A stretch of DNA of 64,000 nt from Protonemura montana (lineage: Eukaryota > Arthropoda > Insecta > Plecoptera > Nemouridae): positions 7,292,001 through 7,356,000 of the forward strand of contig OX387608.1 in NCBI GenBank assembly GCA_947568835.1, read 5' to 3'. Position numbers and translations under genes: made by a program. Below the pieces are notes generated by a model. The model was given only the letters and a program-made list of their open reading frames with translations, ran no database searches and was not told the origin of the DNA. Below, in pieces: positions 1-11,590 of this stretch; position 1 is the first letter of the stretch; each line of letters opens with the position of its first letter.

Positions 1-557
1 CATTGTGTAAATACTTAATTATGTTTTTATATTACCTTATCGCTAGTTTCAAGAAATAAAAAAACGTCTTTTTGAACGGTTATTAAAAATTCACTCAATG
101 GGAAAATCATCTTTAGATCCACTTTAAATTCCTTTTTTTTTTAAGGTGTACATTATATTTACAAGTCAAGCTTATGCTTTTGCGTTGCTGCATTTCTCTA
201 CATAGAGCAAGTGGAAATCTCCCTAATTGTTCAAGATTCGCGAGAATTTGAGACAGAAACGTTGAATAATAAGTGAGTTCAATTAGAGAGCGCCACCGTC
301 GCCGTCGTTTTTGGACTGAGTACAAGTGCATGGCGCACTGGGGCGTTATTAAGCACAATGTACCCCACATCTGGTTTACTTTGCGACACTGTTAAAGCAT
401 GTGAGGCACTTTGCTGGTCTGAGAAAGATACAAATAAAAGTGTTTTAGTAGATAATTGCTCTAGAGTTTAATTACTTCATAAAAATTGTGCGAAATTTAT
501 GCTAAATACCACATCCATATGTGTACACAACTTTTCCTTAGCACTTTGTTATCGATT
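1..557. other. No gene recognised
   Basis: AT-rich sequence with no splice-supported coding frame and no recognised repeat. One minus-strand open frame (113-370) lacks domain signal and good start context, and I treat it as chance. Confidence 0.4.
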
Positions 558-680
558 CTTCAGTAGTTCGATAAGAATCTAACAGTCCGCTAATTTGTTA
601 TTAGCTAGACAACAGCCAATCAGAAGATATTTTTTGTAAGATACCGGCCTGTTAATTAGTTAACATGCCACTGTAAAACT
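558..680 (+). repeat. Dispersed repeat R, copy 1
   Basis: This stretch shares long blocks with 21535-21660, including a CTAACAGTCC core, a CAACAG-CAA block and a CTGTTAATTA block in the same order and spacing. Two copies 21 kb apart in the same order indicate a dispersed element, probably a short non-autonomous one. Ends and class cannot be set from two copies. Confidence 0.5.
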
Positions 681-744
681 GATAATTAGTCTGCGATGAC
701 CAATGAATGCGATATTCCGTCACTGTTTCTGCCCATCATATTTT

Positions 745-890
745 GTAAAACGAATGATCAAGTGACGTGACTCACGCGTGATTCACGACTTAGAGCGTTT
801 GTGTGCGTGAGTGCACGCACCTAAAATTGTCGTGCGTCATCTTGCTGGGCATTCAGACACGCGATTCACTAGTTGAGGATGGTCCTGTTG
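745..890 (-). repeat. CACG/CGTG-rich repeat S, copy 1
   Basis: The stretch is dense in alternating CACG/CGTG words. Its reverse complement shares ordered blocks with 61370-61455 (ACGACAATTT, then CACGCACACTCACG-like, then CACGCGTGAG). A third weaker patch lies at 1495-1600. Both main copies sit just upstream of a 5S-headed SINE. Class unknown. Confidence 0.4.
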
Positions 891-968
891 GAAACACTGC
901 TCAATGGTAACCAATCAATTTTCTGACAAAGATATGTAGTTTTTTTGTAAAATTGTCCAAGTAGATTT

Positions 969-1410
969 GCCGAACGGTTTGGCGTGTTGGAAACACCGGT
1001 TCTCGTGATATTACTGAAGTTAAGCAACACTGCACTGGGTCAGGTATTGGATGGGTGACCGTCATACACATGACCAGTTCTGTTTGGGAGAGAGGTTGGA
1101 GGGATGAAAGTTAGTACAGCAACTTCATTCGCCTTGCTAATCAACCTCTCGACAGCCTGGATTTGTGGAGGAATCTTGTTGTTCGCGTTGTACCGTCCTT
1201 CGGAAGGGACGTTAAGCCAGTGGTCCCCTTGGTGCTCTTCGATAGGAGTAGGCTACGTGCCGGCACCGGGTTTCCCCTCCTCCCTTCTAGCCTAGGTTAG
1301 GTTCATCATCATCCTCATCATCATCCACTTATTCACCGACGCCATTAGACTAGTGCCGCATGGCCAGATGTCAAAACAGTGAGTCGTTAAACACTACAAA
1401 TAATAATAAA
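969..1410 (+). mobile_element. 5S-rRNA-headed SINE, near full length
   Basis: The head (about 970-1070) matches the internal promoter half of 5S rRNA: a TTCTCGTGAT block, GAAGTTAAGCAAC, then GGATGGGTGACC, in the 5S order and spacing. The body (about 1080-1300) and a TTCATCATCATCC segment follow, then a TGTCAAAACAGTG / CGTTAAACAC end and an AATAATAA tail. The same layout recurs more than ten times in the window. This is the arrangement of SINE3-type elements, in which the RNA polymerase III promoter comes from 5S rRNA. The 63-residue frame at 1104-1295 is part of the SINE body and not a gene. Confidence 0.85.
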
Positions 1411-1615
1411 TAGTGTCAATACACGAGATATTTTCGGTGACGAAAACCGCTATTAGTGATGCCTCCGGTTATAACTGCCACATTTAAAATGTTGGCAAAT
1501 TCTGACGTGCGTGAGCGCAAATCGCTTGATAAATGCGTGCTTGCACAAACAAAGTTCGTGAGTCGTGACCCGGCGTGAATCGATTTTCACTCACATGACC
1601 ACCACTATAACCTTA

Positions 1616-1799
1616 CAAAACCTAACTTGAGCCAACGAAACGTTACCTAACCTAATCTTACCATACCTAACCTAACCTAACCTAACCTAACCTAAGCCAA
1701 CGTAACGTAACCTTCCTTACCTAACCTAATCTTACCATACCTAACCTAACCATACCTAACCATACCTAACCTTACCTAACCTAACCTAACCTAACCGTC
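1616..1799 (+). repeat. Interstitial telomere-like (CCTAA)n tract
   Basis: About 180 bp of CCTAA pentamers in runs of up to six, broken by variants such as CCATACCTAA and CCTAATCTTA. The reverse strand is TTAGG, the usual arthropod telomere unit. The tract is degenerate and flanked by unique sequence and a SINE, so it is interstitial and old, not a chromosome end. Variants recur in blocks (CTAATCTTACCATACCTAAC appears twice), which suggests internal duplication. Confidence 0.8.
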
Positions 1800-2613
1800 A
1801 CACAAATAAAAAGTAGGTCATTCTTAAAAAAAAGGAAGATAAAAAATAATAAATAATAAAATATAAGCCAGCGACAATTATGTATGTCAATCTGATAAAT
1901 CAGTTGAGAATATGAAAATATTTGATGAAATTTCATCACGATCGGAGCAGGTAGATAAAAATCGCAGAAGCGACTTTATGAAAACAAAATATCTTTGCTC
2001 GCTTCACTCAACAATGAGATAAATATCAACGCCAAGCCTATTCGCACTAAATTTGTGTACATTTTCGTTTGAATAGCTTTCTGGCGACTTCGGTACACGA
2101 CACTCCTAAATAACAATACTAATTGATTGCCGTGCGGATTATCAAACCAACTGAGCAACAGTAGGTATGAATTCAATGTATTCTAGTTCAAAGGTAAACA
2201 ACTATTTACAATCAAGACAGAAACCAGGCAATCAAACTTTGCAGCAACCTCTCAAAGCTCTTAACAACGATAGCTCTCCTCTCATTACAGGATTAGCAAT
2301 GCAAAGCATCGCAGCTACGACGACGTCTCCGTCAAAGTTGTCTCGCCGTCGTACAAAACGAAGAAACCAACAACGCATCAATGAACAAGCTGCGTCATCA
2401 TTGTGTCTCATTTTGAACGTCGAGTGAAATTAGGGACAAGTAAATGTAGTTGTTAGACGTTCAACATGACTTTGAGGAGGAGACTAGACAGAAAACTAGA
2501 CTACCGTGGTTCTTATTTACTTGAGCGCCATTCAGTTGCTTTAACCAAGATGTTTGAAATTGTGCACCGACTGTGCCATATTTTATTTAAATCATATTTT
2601 TCTTGGTTCATAA
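1800..2613. other. Intergenic, one unassigned ORF
   Basis: AT-rich sequence. An ATG-started frame at 2167-2427 (+, 86 residues) is rich in Ser, Gln and Asn with a basic SRRRTKRR stretch. No domain, signal peptide or splice signals support it, and it may be chance. Confidence 0.3.
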
Positions 2614-2896
2614 ACGAACGGTTTCGTGTGCTAGAAATACTGGTTCTCGTGAGAGCGCCAATGTTAAGCAGCACTGCGCTGAGTCAGGTATTGATTGGGT
2701 GACCATCATACACATGACCAGTGTGAGGTGGAGGAATCCTGTTCACGTTGTACCGTCCTTCGAAAGGGGCGTTAAGCCGGTGGCACCCTAGGTGCTCTTC
2801 GACAGGGATAAGCTACGTACCGGCACCAAGGATAGGTTCATCACCATCCTCATCATCATCCACTCGTTCACCGACGCCATTAGACCAGTGACGCAT
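2614..2896 (+). mobile_element. 5S-headed SINE with internal deletion
   Basis: It starts at CGAACGGTTT and carries the 5S-like block (AATGTTAAGCAGCACTGCGC, then a TTGGGTGACC block). It then jumps to the later body (GAGGAATCCTGTTC) and ends after CCGACGCCATTAGACCAGTG. Relative to the 969-1410 copy, about 100 bp of body and the last tail segment are missing. Confidence 0.75.
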
Positions 2897-4215
2897 TTTT
2901 TTTTTCGTTTTCTGACTTGAGTAATAAACACTGATATTTTGAAAAAGATTGGAGATGTGAAGGCCAACTTTATTGTGTGCCGATTTGACGTGGAGTGCCC
3001 CAATACGGCATTGGAGGTCGAGCAACTGAGTTGAAGTTATAGACTTAAATAGGTCTGTGTTTGGCATGGAGATACGATTTATAGATATGGAATAACATTT
3101 GTTTCCCGAACCATAGTAGAGTTTTCAAAAGCTTGAGCATGAAATCTTCAGCCCAAAAATCTTTTTCACACAAAACCCTTCTCGAAAGATAATTACATTA
3201 ACAGTAAAAGCTAGTAAACGATTTGTGAAATTTACCAGTACAAGACTCCAATCTAACAAATTAAGCAAATTAAAGAAGATTTAACTGAGATCAATTAGGC
3301 AAACTGACTTTAAATTTGCGCTGTTGGCCTGCAAGACAATTTTCCAGCTCATCAATTTATTTAAATTTATCGACGCAAAGCACCACAAAAAGGAGAAAAA
3401 AAAAAACACAAAACGATCTTACAATTCCGTCGAGTGAAATATATTTTCGAATTCTCTTTGTGCCGAAATATAAAGCTCCCAGTCGTCCCCGACAATGCAT
3501 AATTAATCAGGCGTTTAGCAAAAGACAGTAACTTCGTTGCCACGGCAACGGTTTCTTTATATAGTCACGTGTTTAACGACCTCTGGTCCCGACCTTTACG
3601 AGGCCAGCCGGCCAACGCGACCGTTTAACGACGCAATGAAACCTGGCGTTGTTTGCTTAGAATATTTATGCATACTCTTGGGATCTTAGAGAAAATGTCT
3701 TCATTTCAGGTTATGAAATTTGTAGTCTAGACAGAAAGGAACACAAAGTCCCTTTGCAACAATTTATTTATTTAATTTGTGATCAATCTATAATATTTTT
3801 TGAATGTTGGGGACGGCGAAATGTAAATTTGTGAAATGTATGCAATGCATTTTTTTATGAATCAATCATTAAACCGTCATATAGTTGCATTAGAGACAAC
3901 ATATTATTCTTTTATAAGAACCATTCGAACAAGATCATGAAGGTCAATGTTTTCTAAAAGTTTATCAAACGTATCCTGATGTTCTTGACGTGTCCTGAAA
4001 ATTTCATCAAAATCTAATCAGTAGAATCGGCCAAATGTAAAAATAACATTTCATATTTGTGAAAACGTATTTTAATTGCAAATGCTTGCAATGGGCAAAA
4101 TATCTTATAATTAGGAACACTGATGACCTTTCAAAAATTAATAATATCCATCCATATCTAAAATATTTTTTTGTTGCAAGTATTTACCATTTAAATAAGA
4201 TTTCATCTTCATTCA
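2897..4215. other. No gene recognised
   Basis: Mostly AT-rich unique sequence. A short GC-richer patch at about 3575-3660 stands out from its surroundings and could be regulatory. Around 4070-4205 are TTGCAAATGCTTGCAA-type words that recur near the tRNA-like repeat T (also 34370 and 61030), so the T family may begin here. Confidence 0.4.
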
Positions 4216-4476
4216 ACGCATCCAACGTCAAATTGGAGTTACTAGAGATTGACAGGTTGTGACGTGGTATAGCGTCACTAGAATCAGAGTGACTGTAAGT
4301 ATTTACAGGCTTATGGTTCTACTCTTTAGATATCTGTCTAAAGTCCTCTAAGAAAAGCCAGTGTCCAAGTAACTCAATGGGTGAGAGCAACACCCGCGAT
4401 GGGTGGAGATCGGGTTTCGAGTCCCCAGCTGGGCATCATTTTTTGGGAGGTTGTTAGAGTTTCTAATAACAAGAAA
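4216..4476 (+). repeat. tRNA-like dispersed repeat T, copy 1
   Basis: It begins at ACGCATCCAACGTCAAATTG and runs through a GTGACGTGG...GCGTCAC inverted motif. It ends with a tRNA-like segment holding an A-box-like word (GTAACTCAATGGGTGAGAGC) and a B box (GGTTTCGAGTCC, one base longer than the other copies). Similar copies lie at 14587, 34330, 59158 (minus) and 60742. The tRNA-like part is at the 3' end of the repeated unit, not the 5' end as in classic tRNA-derived SINEs. Confidence 0.7.
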
Positions 4477-4696
4477 TTTCACATTTTTTGGCCTGGTAGA
4501 CAAATTTAGTATCCACTTCGCTCGCTACGCACATTTACACACAATTTTTACGTCTGCTTTGAACTAACGCAACGATGTGAAAAATTAAATTGAACGAAAT
4601 GAAATAATGAAATGTGATATAAACAAAGTAAAACCAAGAGTTTTTTTCTTGGCAAATAACAAAACACACGATCAAGTTACTTGTTAGGATGGCCTA

Positions 4697-4885
4697 AATG
4701 CGTGGCAGGCTTTCATCTTTCAACTCATTCGGCGTCGGCACGGAGATACGAGGCGTCGCGACGGTGTCAGAGACCGACGTCGGTGCCGGAGCGCGTGGAT
4801 CGGTGTTTAAAACTTTTTGGCTTCGCGGACGTGATTTTAGTTGAAATGTAGACGAGAGTTGCTTTCTTTGGTTGTTAATGAAAAA
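4697..4885 (-). CDS. Possible terminal exon, unrecognised
   Basis: On the minus strand a frame of about 60 codons ends in TAG. Its last 40 codons read like coding sequence: Pro/Ser/Thr-rich, mostly G/C in the third position, ending near NELKDESLPRI. Upstream (higher coordinates) there is a pyrimidine-rich run with AAAG acceptor options but no clear start codon, so it would be a last exon. No family is recognised and no other exon was found. It could be a GC-rich regulatory patch with a chance open frame. Confidence 0.25.
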
Positions 4886-5224
4886 TGAAAGCAAAGCGAC
4901 TTAACGAACCTTAATGAGGATGGTACCTATTTTTTTTTGTCTATCTATTCTTTTATGACAATTACGAATGACGATTCACTACAAAAGTCAAAACTTGCCT
5001 ACGAAATTGTGTCGAGCGTGCATTTTTTTCGCTGGAGAGCACGGCACCTAAAAAACTAAAACAATTATCTCGCAGATTACTCGCATTCGATACTGGTTTA
5101 AGGTTATTTGACATTCAATAATGCAATCCTCAACAGTTAATTTACAACAATCGACATTTTTAATTGTAATTATTTAATTGAAAGGGTTTTGTTCCAAATA
5201 CCATCGGGTGGTACCTACCGTTCC

Positions 5225-5842
5225 CAGTGGTGTAGTCCTACATTTTTTTTGGGTATATGCTGGGTTATCAGGTTGTGAGTTCCAAATGCCGCGGTCATCA
5301 CTAGGTTAGGTACTTGGTGGGGGGGGGGGGGGGGGGGGGGGGGGTTCTAATTCTTTACCTAAAGTCTATTCACTAGTTATAGTTCATAGATAGTTCATTC
5401 CTATCAACACTAAAACTACTACTTGGCGTTGGGGTAGCTGCAATCACGCTTTCCTCGGGTGGGTTGAACGAGTACGTTGACTGGTTGGAAAAACCATTAG
5501 ATCCCCATCCAGGTTGCGCTCGGTGGCAAACCTGGCAGGCGGTGCGATCTCACAAAGGCAGCGTGGTGTTCCGAGCTGTCCAGAAGTACGACCGAGATCA
5601 TACGAAACGCTACTATATACACGGACTACCCACTTTTCGGAATAAACTTTGCTTTTCGAGTTTTTTATAGTGCAGGTTGTAGGGAGATTAAGAATTGTCG
5701 TTGCAAAACCCATTTTAAAGTTTTGTAAAGAGTATTTATTGGGCGTATATCCTGTATATTTTTTTTTTGGGTTTACGCTCGGTGTCAAAATGTTTTTTGG
5801 GTATACGGCGTATACCCGCGTATACCCTCGACTACACCACTG
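5225..5842. mobile_element. hAT-type MITE (618 bp)
   Basis: The element is bounded by a perfect 13-bp terminal inverted repeat, CAGTGGTGTAGTC and its reverse complement. The flanking 8-mers ACCGTTCC (5217-5224) and ACCGTTAT (5843-5850) agree at the first six positions, a decayed 8-bp target-site duplication. CAGTGG termini with 8-bp duplications are the hAT signature. No transposase domain is visible in the two open frames inside, so it is non-autonomous. It carries a 26-G run and is nested in repeat P. Confidence 0.75.
5319..5344 (+). repeat. Poly-G run (26 G after a single T)
   Basis: An uninterrupted G run inside the hAT MITE. Its length is likely polymorphic or partly an assembly product. 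Runs of this kind can form G-quadruplexes. Confidence 0.8.
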
Positions 5843-5935
5843 ACCGTTATACCACATGATGCCGGCTCATTTGCTTAACAGAAAGTTTGCTACGCTGACC
5901 CTCTGACTATACCTATAAAATCATGGTGCTAGAGC

Positions 5936-7560
5936 CAAGAATCTATGTTTTTTAGAAATACTAATCACTGACAATATGGCACCAATGTAACGTAATTTTT
6001 TAAATCTCTTCTTTTGACACTTTTTACTATTTTCTTAATTTTAATTTATTTATTTTGAGTTACTTCGCTCTGGAATCAGTTAAAACCGTTAAGAAATCCG
6101 AATTTCTTCGTCACCTTATAGTAACACGTTAAAAAAAAATCTATGTATGTTTTTGTTTGTAATCCCGCTCAGTTTTTTTGGAGAACCCACCCTAATGCAT
6201 CTACAGATTGAAAACACTTGCCGGTCGTTCACAAAAAGCCTCATGGAAATCAAACCAAACACGTTTGCAGATTCCACTCCGTTCTAGATCTCCCATCCGT
6301 TCCACACCATTGGACCGGGAGAGAGCCGCGGATCGAATGCCATTGTTTCTTGTTATCTTCAAACTTTATGAGCGGCAAAGTCTTACGGCTCGCAATTCCA
6401 CGCACCGAGCGAGACGGCGCATGGATTGCGCATTGCGTCAGACAGAGACGTCGAGCTGATATCAAAGTAGACACGAGCCTGGATTAGAAGAAATCTGGAG
6501 GTGGTTTTCGGGAGAGACCGGTTTTAATACTGATTAAAGTCAGCTGAGAGGAGTGGGGTTTGTTTATAAAGTTGGGCGGTAACAAAAAAAAAGTGATTTA
6601 CTCTGGATGGCTCGAGCAGTTAAGCTGGAGCGGAATTGTTTCCCGCTTGATTAAGCTAAGCTTTTATGGAAGGTGGAGGTTTTGACGTACTACGTTCATA
6701 TTTTTTCTCTCTCTTTTGAGGATCCGTGCATTCTGTAATACTGCGTTTGCTGCGTTTGCTGAGTTAGCTTTTATGTCTGTGGTGGTCGGCACCTAAATTG
6801 AGCGATTTAAGTCTAAACATGATCATTAATCGAGAGAAGCGTTGAAATTGAAATGTTTTTTTACGATTTTTATGGCAATTCAAAACATTACTTTCTATTG
6901 AAATTCTAATAAGTAGGCACGTTTTCTTTCCCGTGAGAGAAAGTACCGATTTTTAAGCTTTATCGAACATAAGAACAAGTTCCATAAGAACTCGTGCCAT
7001 AAGCGCCATTAGAACGAGTGGTAAGACATGTATACAAATGGTTTAGATAATTTGTATCTTCTATCAAGGGCTATATATGCATATTCTACATATTCTATCT
7101 ATGCATAGCATACAAAATACTAATTACTTGATGCATTTTGGTAGATTGGGATGGGAAATTATACGAGGAATGCTTATAAAAGTACTTAGTGAGTACATAA
7201 AAATAAATACAAAAAATGAAGCCGATTAAATATTTTAAGAAAACAATATAAAATTAAAACAATTGAAAAGAACGCGGAGAAAGAGAGAGAGATGAACGCA
7301 AAGAAAAATAAAAATACGCTATGTGGGCACGAATAGTGAATTTTTTATAAGAAAAACGTTTTCAAAGCCCTCTAGAGTAATTTAATTTCACTCGAAATGC
7401 TGCAAATAAAAGCTTTGACAAGCTTTTCAGTTCCAGACTTCTCACAAAAAATTTTGACGCGAATTCATATGTTTTCTGCAAAAAGATAAACACAGATAAA
7501 CACTTGGATAATTGAACCCCAAAACCTACCTTCTCTCCCCAACTGAAGTTCCCTTTGAGA
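5936..7560. other. Intergenic with a GC-richer island
   Basis: Mostly AT-rich. The patch at about 6215-6560 is GC-richer and unique, with overlapping open frames on both strands that conflict with one another and no domain signal. It looks more like a conserved regulatory segment than an exon. The rest shows nothing recognisable. Confidence 0.3.
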
Positions 7561-9954
7561 CACTATAAACACCATCCACATCACATCCATGGAACGATGC
7601 CGCCATTTCTGGTTAATTTTCCGGAATGATGACGTCATACCACCCCAGTTCTGGACTGGACCATGTTTAATTCGGTTCCAAGTTTATCAGGAAGATCGCA
7701 ACCGTCAGCGCCATGAATTACGAGCTGGCTGGCGTCGTAACTAACTAAACGCGATGCTTGTCCACGCAGCACACCCTATAGCTTGCCAAAAACCAAGCCT
7801 CGATGCACGAAAACAACTGAATTAAAGACCCACATACAATCTTTGTAGTCGTTAATCCTAACGAACTGTTTAGAGAACATTTGCTTCCTTGCGGTGAAAC
7901 AATTGTTCTGTATGTTTAGGAATTAGTTTGCTTATTAATGCACATGTTCCTCATTTGATTAAAATTGTACCTTAAAAAAAAACATAAATTTGACATTGAC
8001 TTAGCATTATCAGTGGTTTAAAAAAAATTAAAATATAGCTTTAACCCTCGATAGAGGAACCAGAACATGGTGCTAAGAAAAGTTGGGCATATAGTTGACT
8101 TCACAAGAATAAGACAACTCTCTTTTGGAACTTTCAGGATAAGAATCACAAACAAATGGCCGACACACTGCTTTCTGAGTTCTAACAACATAAAGAGCTA
8201 ATGACAAGAAGATAACCCATTTTTTCCACTGGTTTTTATCCTAAAATTCTGTATTATCAGAGAAATCGATCTAGAAAAGTTATGGCTTACATTTTCTTCA
8301 ATGATAATTACAGCCGCAAGTAAAAATAGCTAATTTGTAAAATTCACCTAAAAACGAATGCTGCTAGAAGGCTTTGCCAGTCACCATTTTGACTTGTTGT
8401 TCTCATCCTGAATATACTGTACCACTGCGTTCACATTCAGTTATGAAACGTTATGTTACTTCATTTCGACGCACATGCGCAAACGCAGCAAAAATAAATC
8501 TAATTTCCGACAATGATGTTGCTGGCGGCAAAAACAAAACACAACCGCGTACGCTAGCCTGGACAGCTGAAAACAAAACCTAGCCCAGTCTTGGTTCTTT
8601 GATCTGCGACACGGCGACGTGGATTAAAGGGGGTTACGAAACCACCGCCCCCTTGTGAACGAAACAGAGCCGCTGATAAGGGCTTCGTAAGTCAGAACAC
8701 AATTTTTGGTGAGCACAGAGTAATTTAAGACATTGAATAAACTAGGTCTTCGCGGACGCAATTTGAGTTACTTTGAAGAGGAGCGGGACATTTTTATTTC
8801 ATTCTTTCCTTCTGTTCTTCTTTCCTTCTTTCCTCCTTTCCTTCCTTCTTTCGAGCCTGTGTCCCAAAAAATTCTTTGCTTCTTTACAGCACTTTCCTTG
8901 CCGCAAGTTTAACTTTGAGCAGTTGGTGACGGGAGAGGGCTGTGCCCCTTCTAGTCCCTCTCATTCTTCATTTTTATTTAGTAAATTTGGCTCACTAACA
9001 ACTCTTTCAAATTCGAACTGAAAAATTTTGCCATTGTAACAATTTCTGTGAATTTCAACGGTAAATATGATAAATATATATAATAAAATTTATGCATATG
9101 TATTTTTATGAAAATTGATGACACGTTTGTTGGTCATTTGTTGATGGTAAAATTGGTGGTTCACGCTAAACATTTTGCAAATCTTAATTGGTTGGCAAAT
9201 TTCTGAGAAATTTTGCTGAACAAACGCAAAGGGTCAAAGATGAGGTCACTAAACGGCATCCTGAATTTTCATCAAAATCGGAGTGCCTGTAGCGCATCAA
9301 CAAACACACAAAACACACCCAAGAGGCAGTGATTTACACATTCGCTACGCACATTTCGTTCATAAACACATTGAAACGAGAAATCGTTCAACCAGGCCGC
9401 GATTAAGACCCAATTTTACGCATATTTTCACACCCTGTATTGTTAACATATAAACCTCTACAAAGGCGACCCTATGAGAGCATCCTACTAGTGTTGATCT
9501 CAATCTTAAACGAATTAACAAATTCAAAGCGACTGTACACGGTGAAAAGTGCTTAAATCTAATTGCAAGCACACAATTAATTTTCTTAATTGGACTGAAA
9601 CACCATTCTTTCCTCACTCTCGTTTATTAGAAGCTCACATCAGCACAATTTAAAGTTAACTGACAATCAGATGAATTCCACGACTTGCTACCGAAAGTGT
9701 GAAAGCAAAGCATGATTATCCTGTTTTTATTTAATTCGGTACACTGCTCTGTAAAGGAGATGATTCTATCAGTGTTTTATCAATGATTGCTTTGACAAGC
9801 AGAGGTTTCTGTGGTAACACGTTATAACAACATTTGCTGAATGAGCGCAGGGAAAGTAGACAACGAAAATGTTTGGGTTTGTGAAACCAATTTGAAGAAA
9901 AGTTTTTCCTCATCAGATCCAGTCGAAAAGTCCTATTCCTTAAAATCTACCTTC
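7561..9954. other. Intergenic with two GC-richer islands
   Basis: Island 7561-7780 contains a CRE-like palindrome (ATGACGTCAT) beside CCGGAATG. Island 8360-8720 contains GCGCACATGCGCAA-like and other CpG-containing words. A pyrimidine tract of TTCC/TTCTT units runs from about 8795 to 8860. The remainder is AT-rich. No exon with splice support was seen. Confidence 0.3.
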
Positions 9955-11085
9955 TTTGTATCCATGTGACTCTGCCCCAGTGCAACTTTCACGTGTTCGA
10001 CTAGGCATGTGACTCTGTCCCAGTGCAACTTTCACGTGTTCGACTGGGCATGTGACTCTGTCCCAGTGCAACTTACACGTGTTCGACTGGGCATGTGACT
10101 CTATCTCCGATGCAACTTTCACATGTTCGACTGGGCATGTAACTCTGCCCCAGTGCAACTTTCACGTGTTCAACTGGGCATGTGACTCTACCCCAGTGCA
10201 ACTTTCACGTGTTCGACTGGGCATGTGACTCTGCCCCAATGCAACTTTCACGTGTTTGACTGGGCATGTGACTCTGCCCCAATGCAACTTTCACGTGTTT
10301 GACTGGGCATGTGACTCTGTCCCAGTGCAACTTTCACGTGTTCGACTGGGCATGTGACTCTGCCCCAGTGCAACTTTCACGTGTTCGAGTGGGCATGTGA
10401 CTCTGCCCCAGTGCAACTTTCACGTGTTCGACTGGGCATGTGACTCTGCCCCAGTGCAACTTTCACGTGTCCGACTGGGCATGTGACTCTGCCCCAGTGC
10501 AACTTTCACGTGTTCGACTGGGCATGTGACTCTGCCCCAGTGCAACTTTCACGTGTTCGACTGGTCATGTGACTCTGTCCCAGTGCAACTTTCACGTGTT
10601 CGACTGGGCATGTGACTCTGTCCCAGTGCAACTTTCACGTGTTCGACTGGGCATGTGACTCTGCCCCAGTGCAACTTTCACGTGTTCGACTGGGCATGTG
10701 ACTCTGTCCCAGTGCAACTTTCACGTGTTCGACTGGGCATGTGACTCTGTCCCAGTGCAACTTCCCCGTGTTCGACTGGGCATGTGACTCTGTCCCAGTG
10801 CAACTTTCACGTGTTTGACTGGGCATGTGACTCTGTCTTAGTGCAACTTCCCCGTGTTCGAATTGGCAGAGCTGCTCGCTCTCGGGTCACTCCCGGTACA
10901 CTTTTTTTACTTTGAGAATTGTGACATTGCAATTGGAAAACAAATACATACACTGACAGCTAGAGATCACGTATTCAGGTGAGAGCGCTCTTGCTCGGAG
11001 CTGGCGCAAATCCTGTGGAAAGCATGACGTCATCGAGCAAGTTTCAAACCCGCCCCGGTGCAGGCCAGTCGGAAACGTCATTAAA
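9955..11085 (-). mobile_element. TIR element M, copy 1, with about 21 x 43-bp array
   Basis: Read on the minus strand, the left end (near 11085) is AATGACGTTTCCGACTGGCC followed by the family's roughly 200-bp unique part. An array of about 21 tandem 43-bp units then runs to 9955. Most units hold CACGTG and CATGTG on either side of TTCGACTGGG. The right terminal segment seen in copies 3-5 (GGGGCAGCCAGTCGAA) is missing. The short open frames across the array are a by-product of the repetition. Confidence 0.8.
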
Positions 11086-11389
11086 GTTTCCCCGCCTTTT
11101 CCTCCGAGTGTGTCTCGACGCGCTTGGTAAACACAGCAGCACTTTATTTAACTAAAAAGTGTCGACGGCATTGTGTTGTACACAACGCTCAAGGGTTTTT
11201 CAAGCGGCATTAAAAAGTTTTCCTTGCGAGGCGCTTTCCTTTCATTTCCTTGATGGCAATTCCGTGGTCGCGAACGAATTGTGTTTATGATTTCATATCC
11301 TTTCAACGTTATCCCTGTGTTTTTGCTAAACTTTCCGACGATAAAAGTTACTTGTGTGCCCACCGGGCATTGCACGACTTGGAAAGGTG

Positions 11390-11590
11390 GTGTGAGCCAT
11401 CGAGTTTATAGGTTTAGTCAGAGTTCCAGCGCTAACGTTAGCCAGTCTGCTAGCTAGATGTCTGCTTCGTTGACAAAACATTGAAGTATATGAAGTATAT
11501 AGTAGAGTTTCCAGTGATAAGAAACGTAATTTTGCCACTTTTCGTAGCTTACTCGCAGTTGAAACTGTGTTAAGGCTGTTGTATCGGGAG
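11390..11590 (-). repeat. Dispersed repeat P, diverged copy
   Basis: The reverse complement carries the P right-end blocks GCTAACGTTAGCGCTGGA and CTCTGACTAAACCTATAAAC. The P-internal block CTTACTCGCAG...GTTTAAGG-like lies at 11549-11580. The order matches other copies, though divergence is high. Confidence 0.45.

Larger units (their letters stand above)
5050..5935. repeat. Dispersed repeat P, copy 1, split by a hAT MITE
   Basis: The left part (5050-5224) holds the TTATCTCGCAGATTACTCG block and the ATCGGGTGGTAC block. The right part (5843-5935) holds the ATGCCGGCTC, AGTTTGCTACGCTGACC and CTCTGACTATACCTATAAAA blocks. In undisturbed copies (for example 48925-49325) these are contiguous, so the element at 5225-5842 was inserted later. 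Confidence 0.6.

Noticed and set aside
969-1070. Genuine 5S rRNA gene
   Set aside because: Only the internal half matches, and it is fused to a repeated body and tail in all copies, so it is a SINE head.
5444-5857. 137-residue minus-strand protein
   Set aside because: It crosses the right end of the hAT MITE into flanking DNA and has no transposase motifs.
9955-10860. Regular 43-bp repeats suggestive of a CRISPR array
   Set aside because: Units are head-to-tail without distinct spacers, the sequence is eukaryotic, and the array lies inside a TIR element found in five copies.
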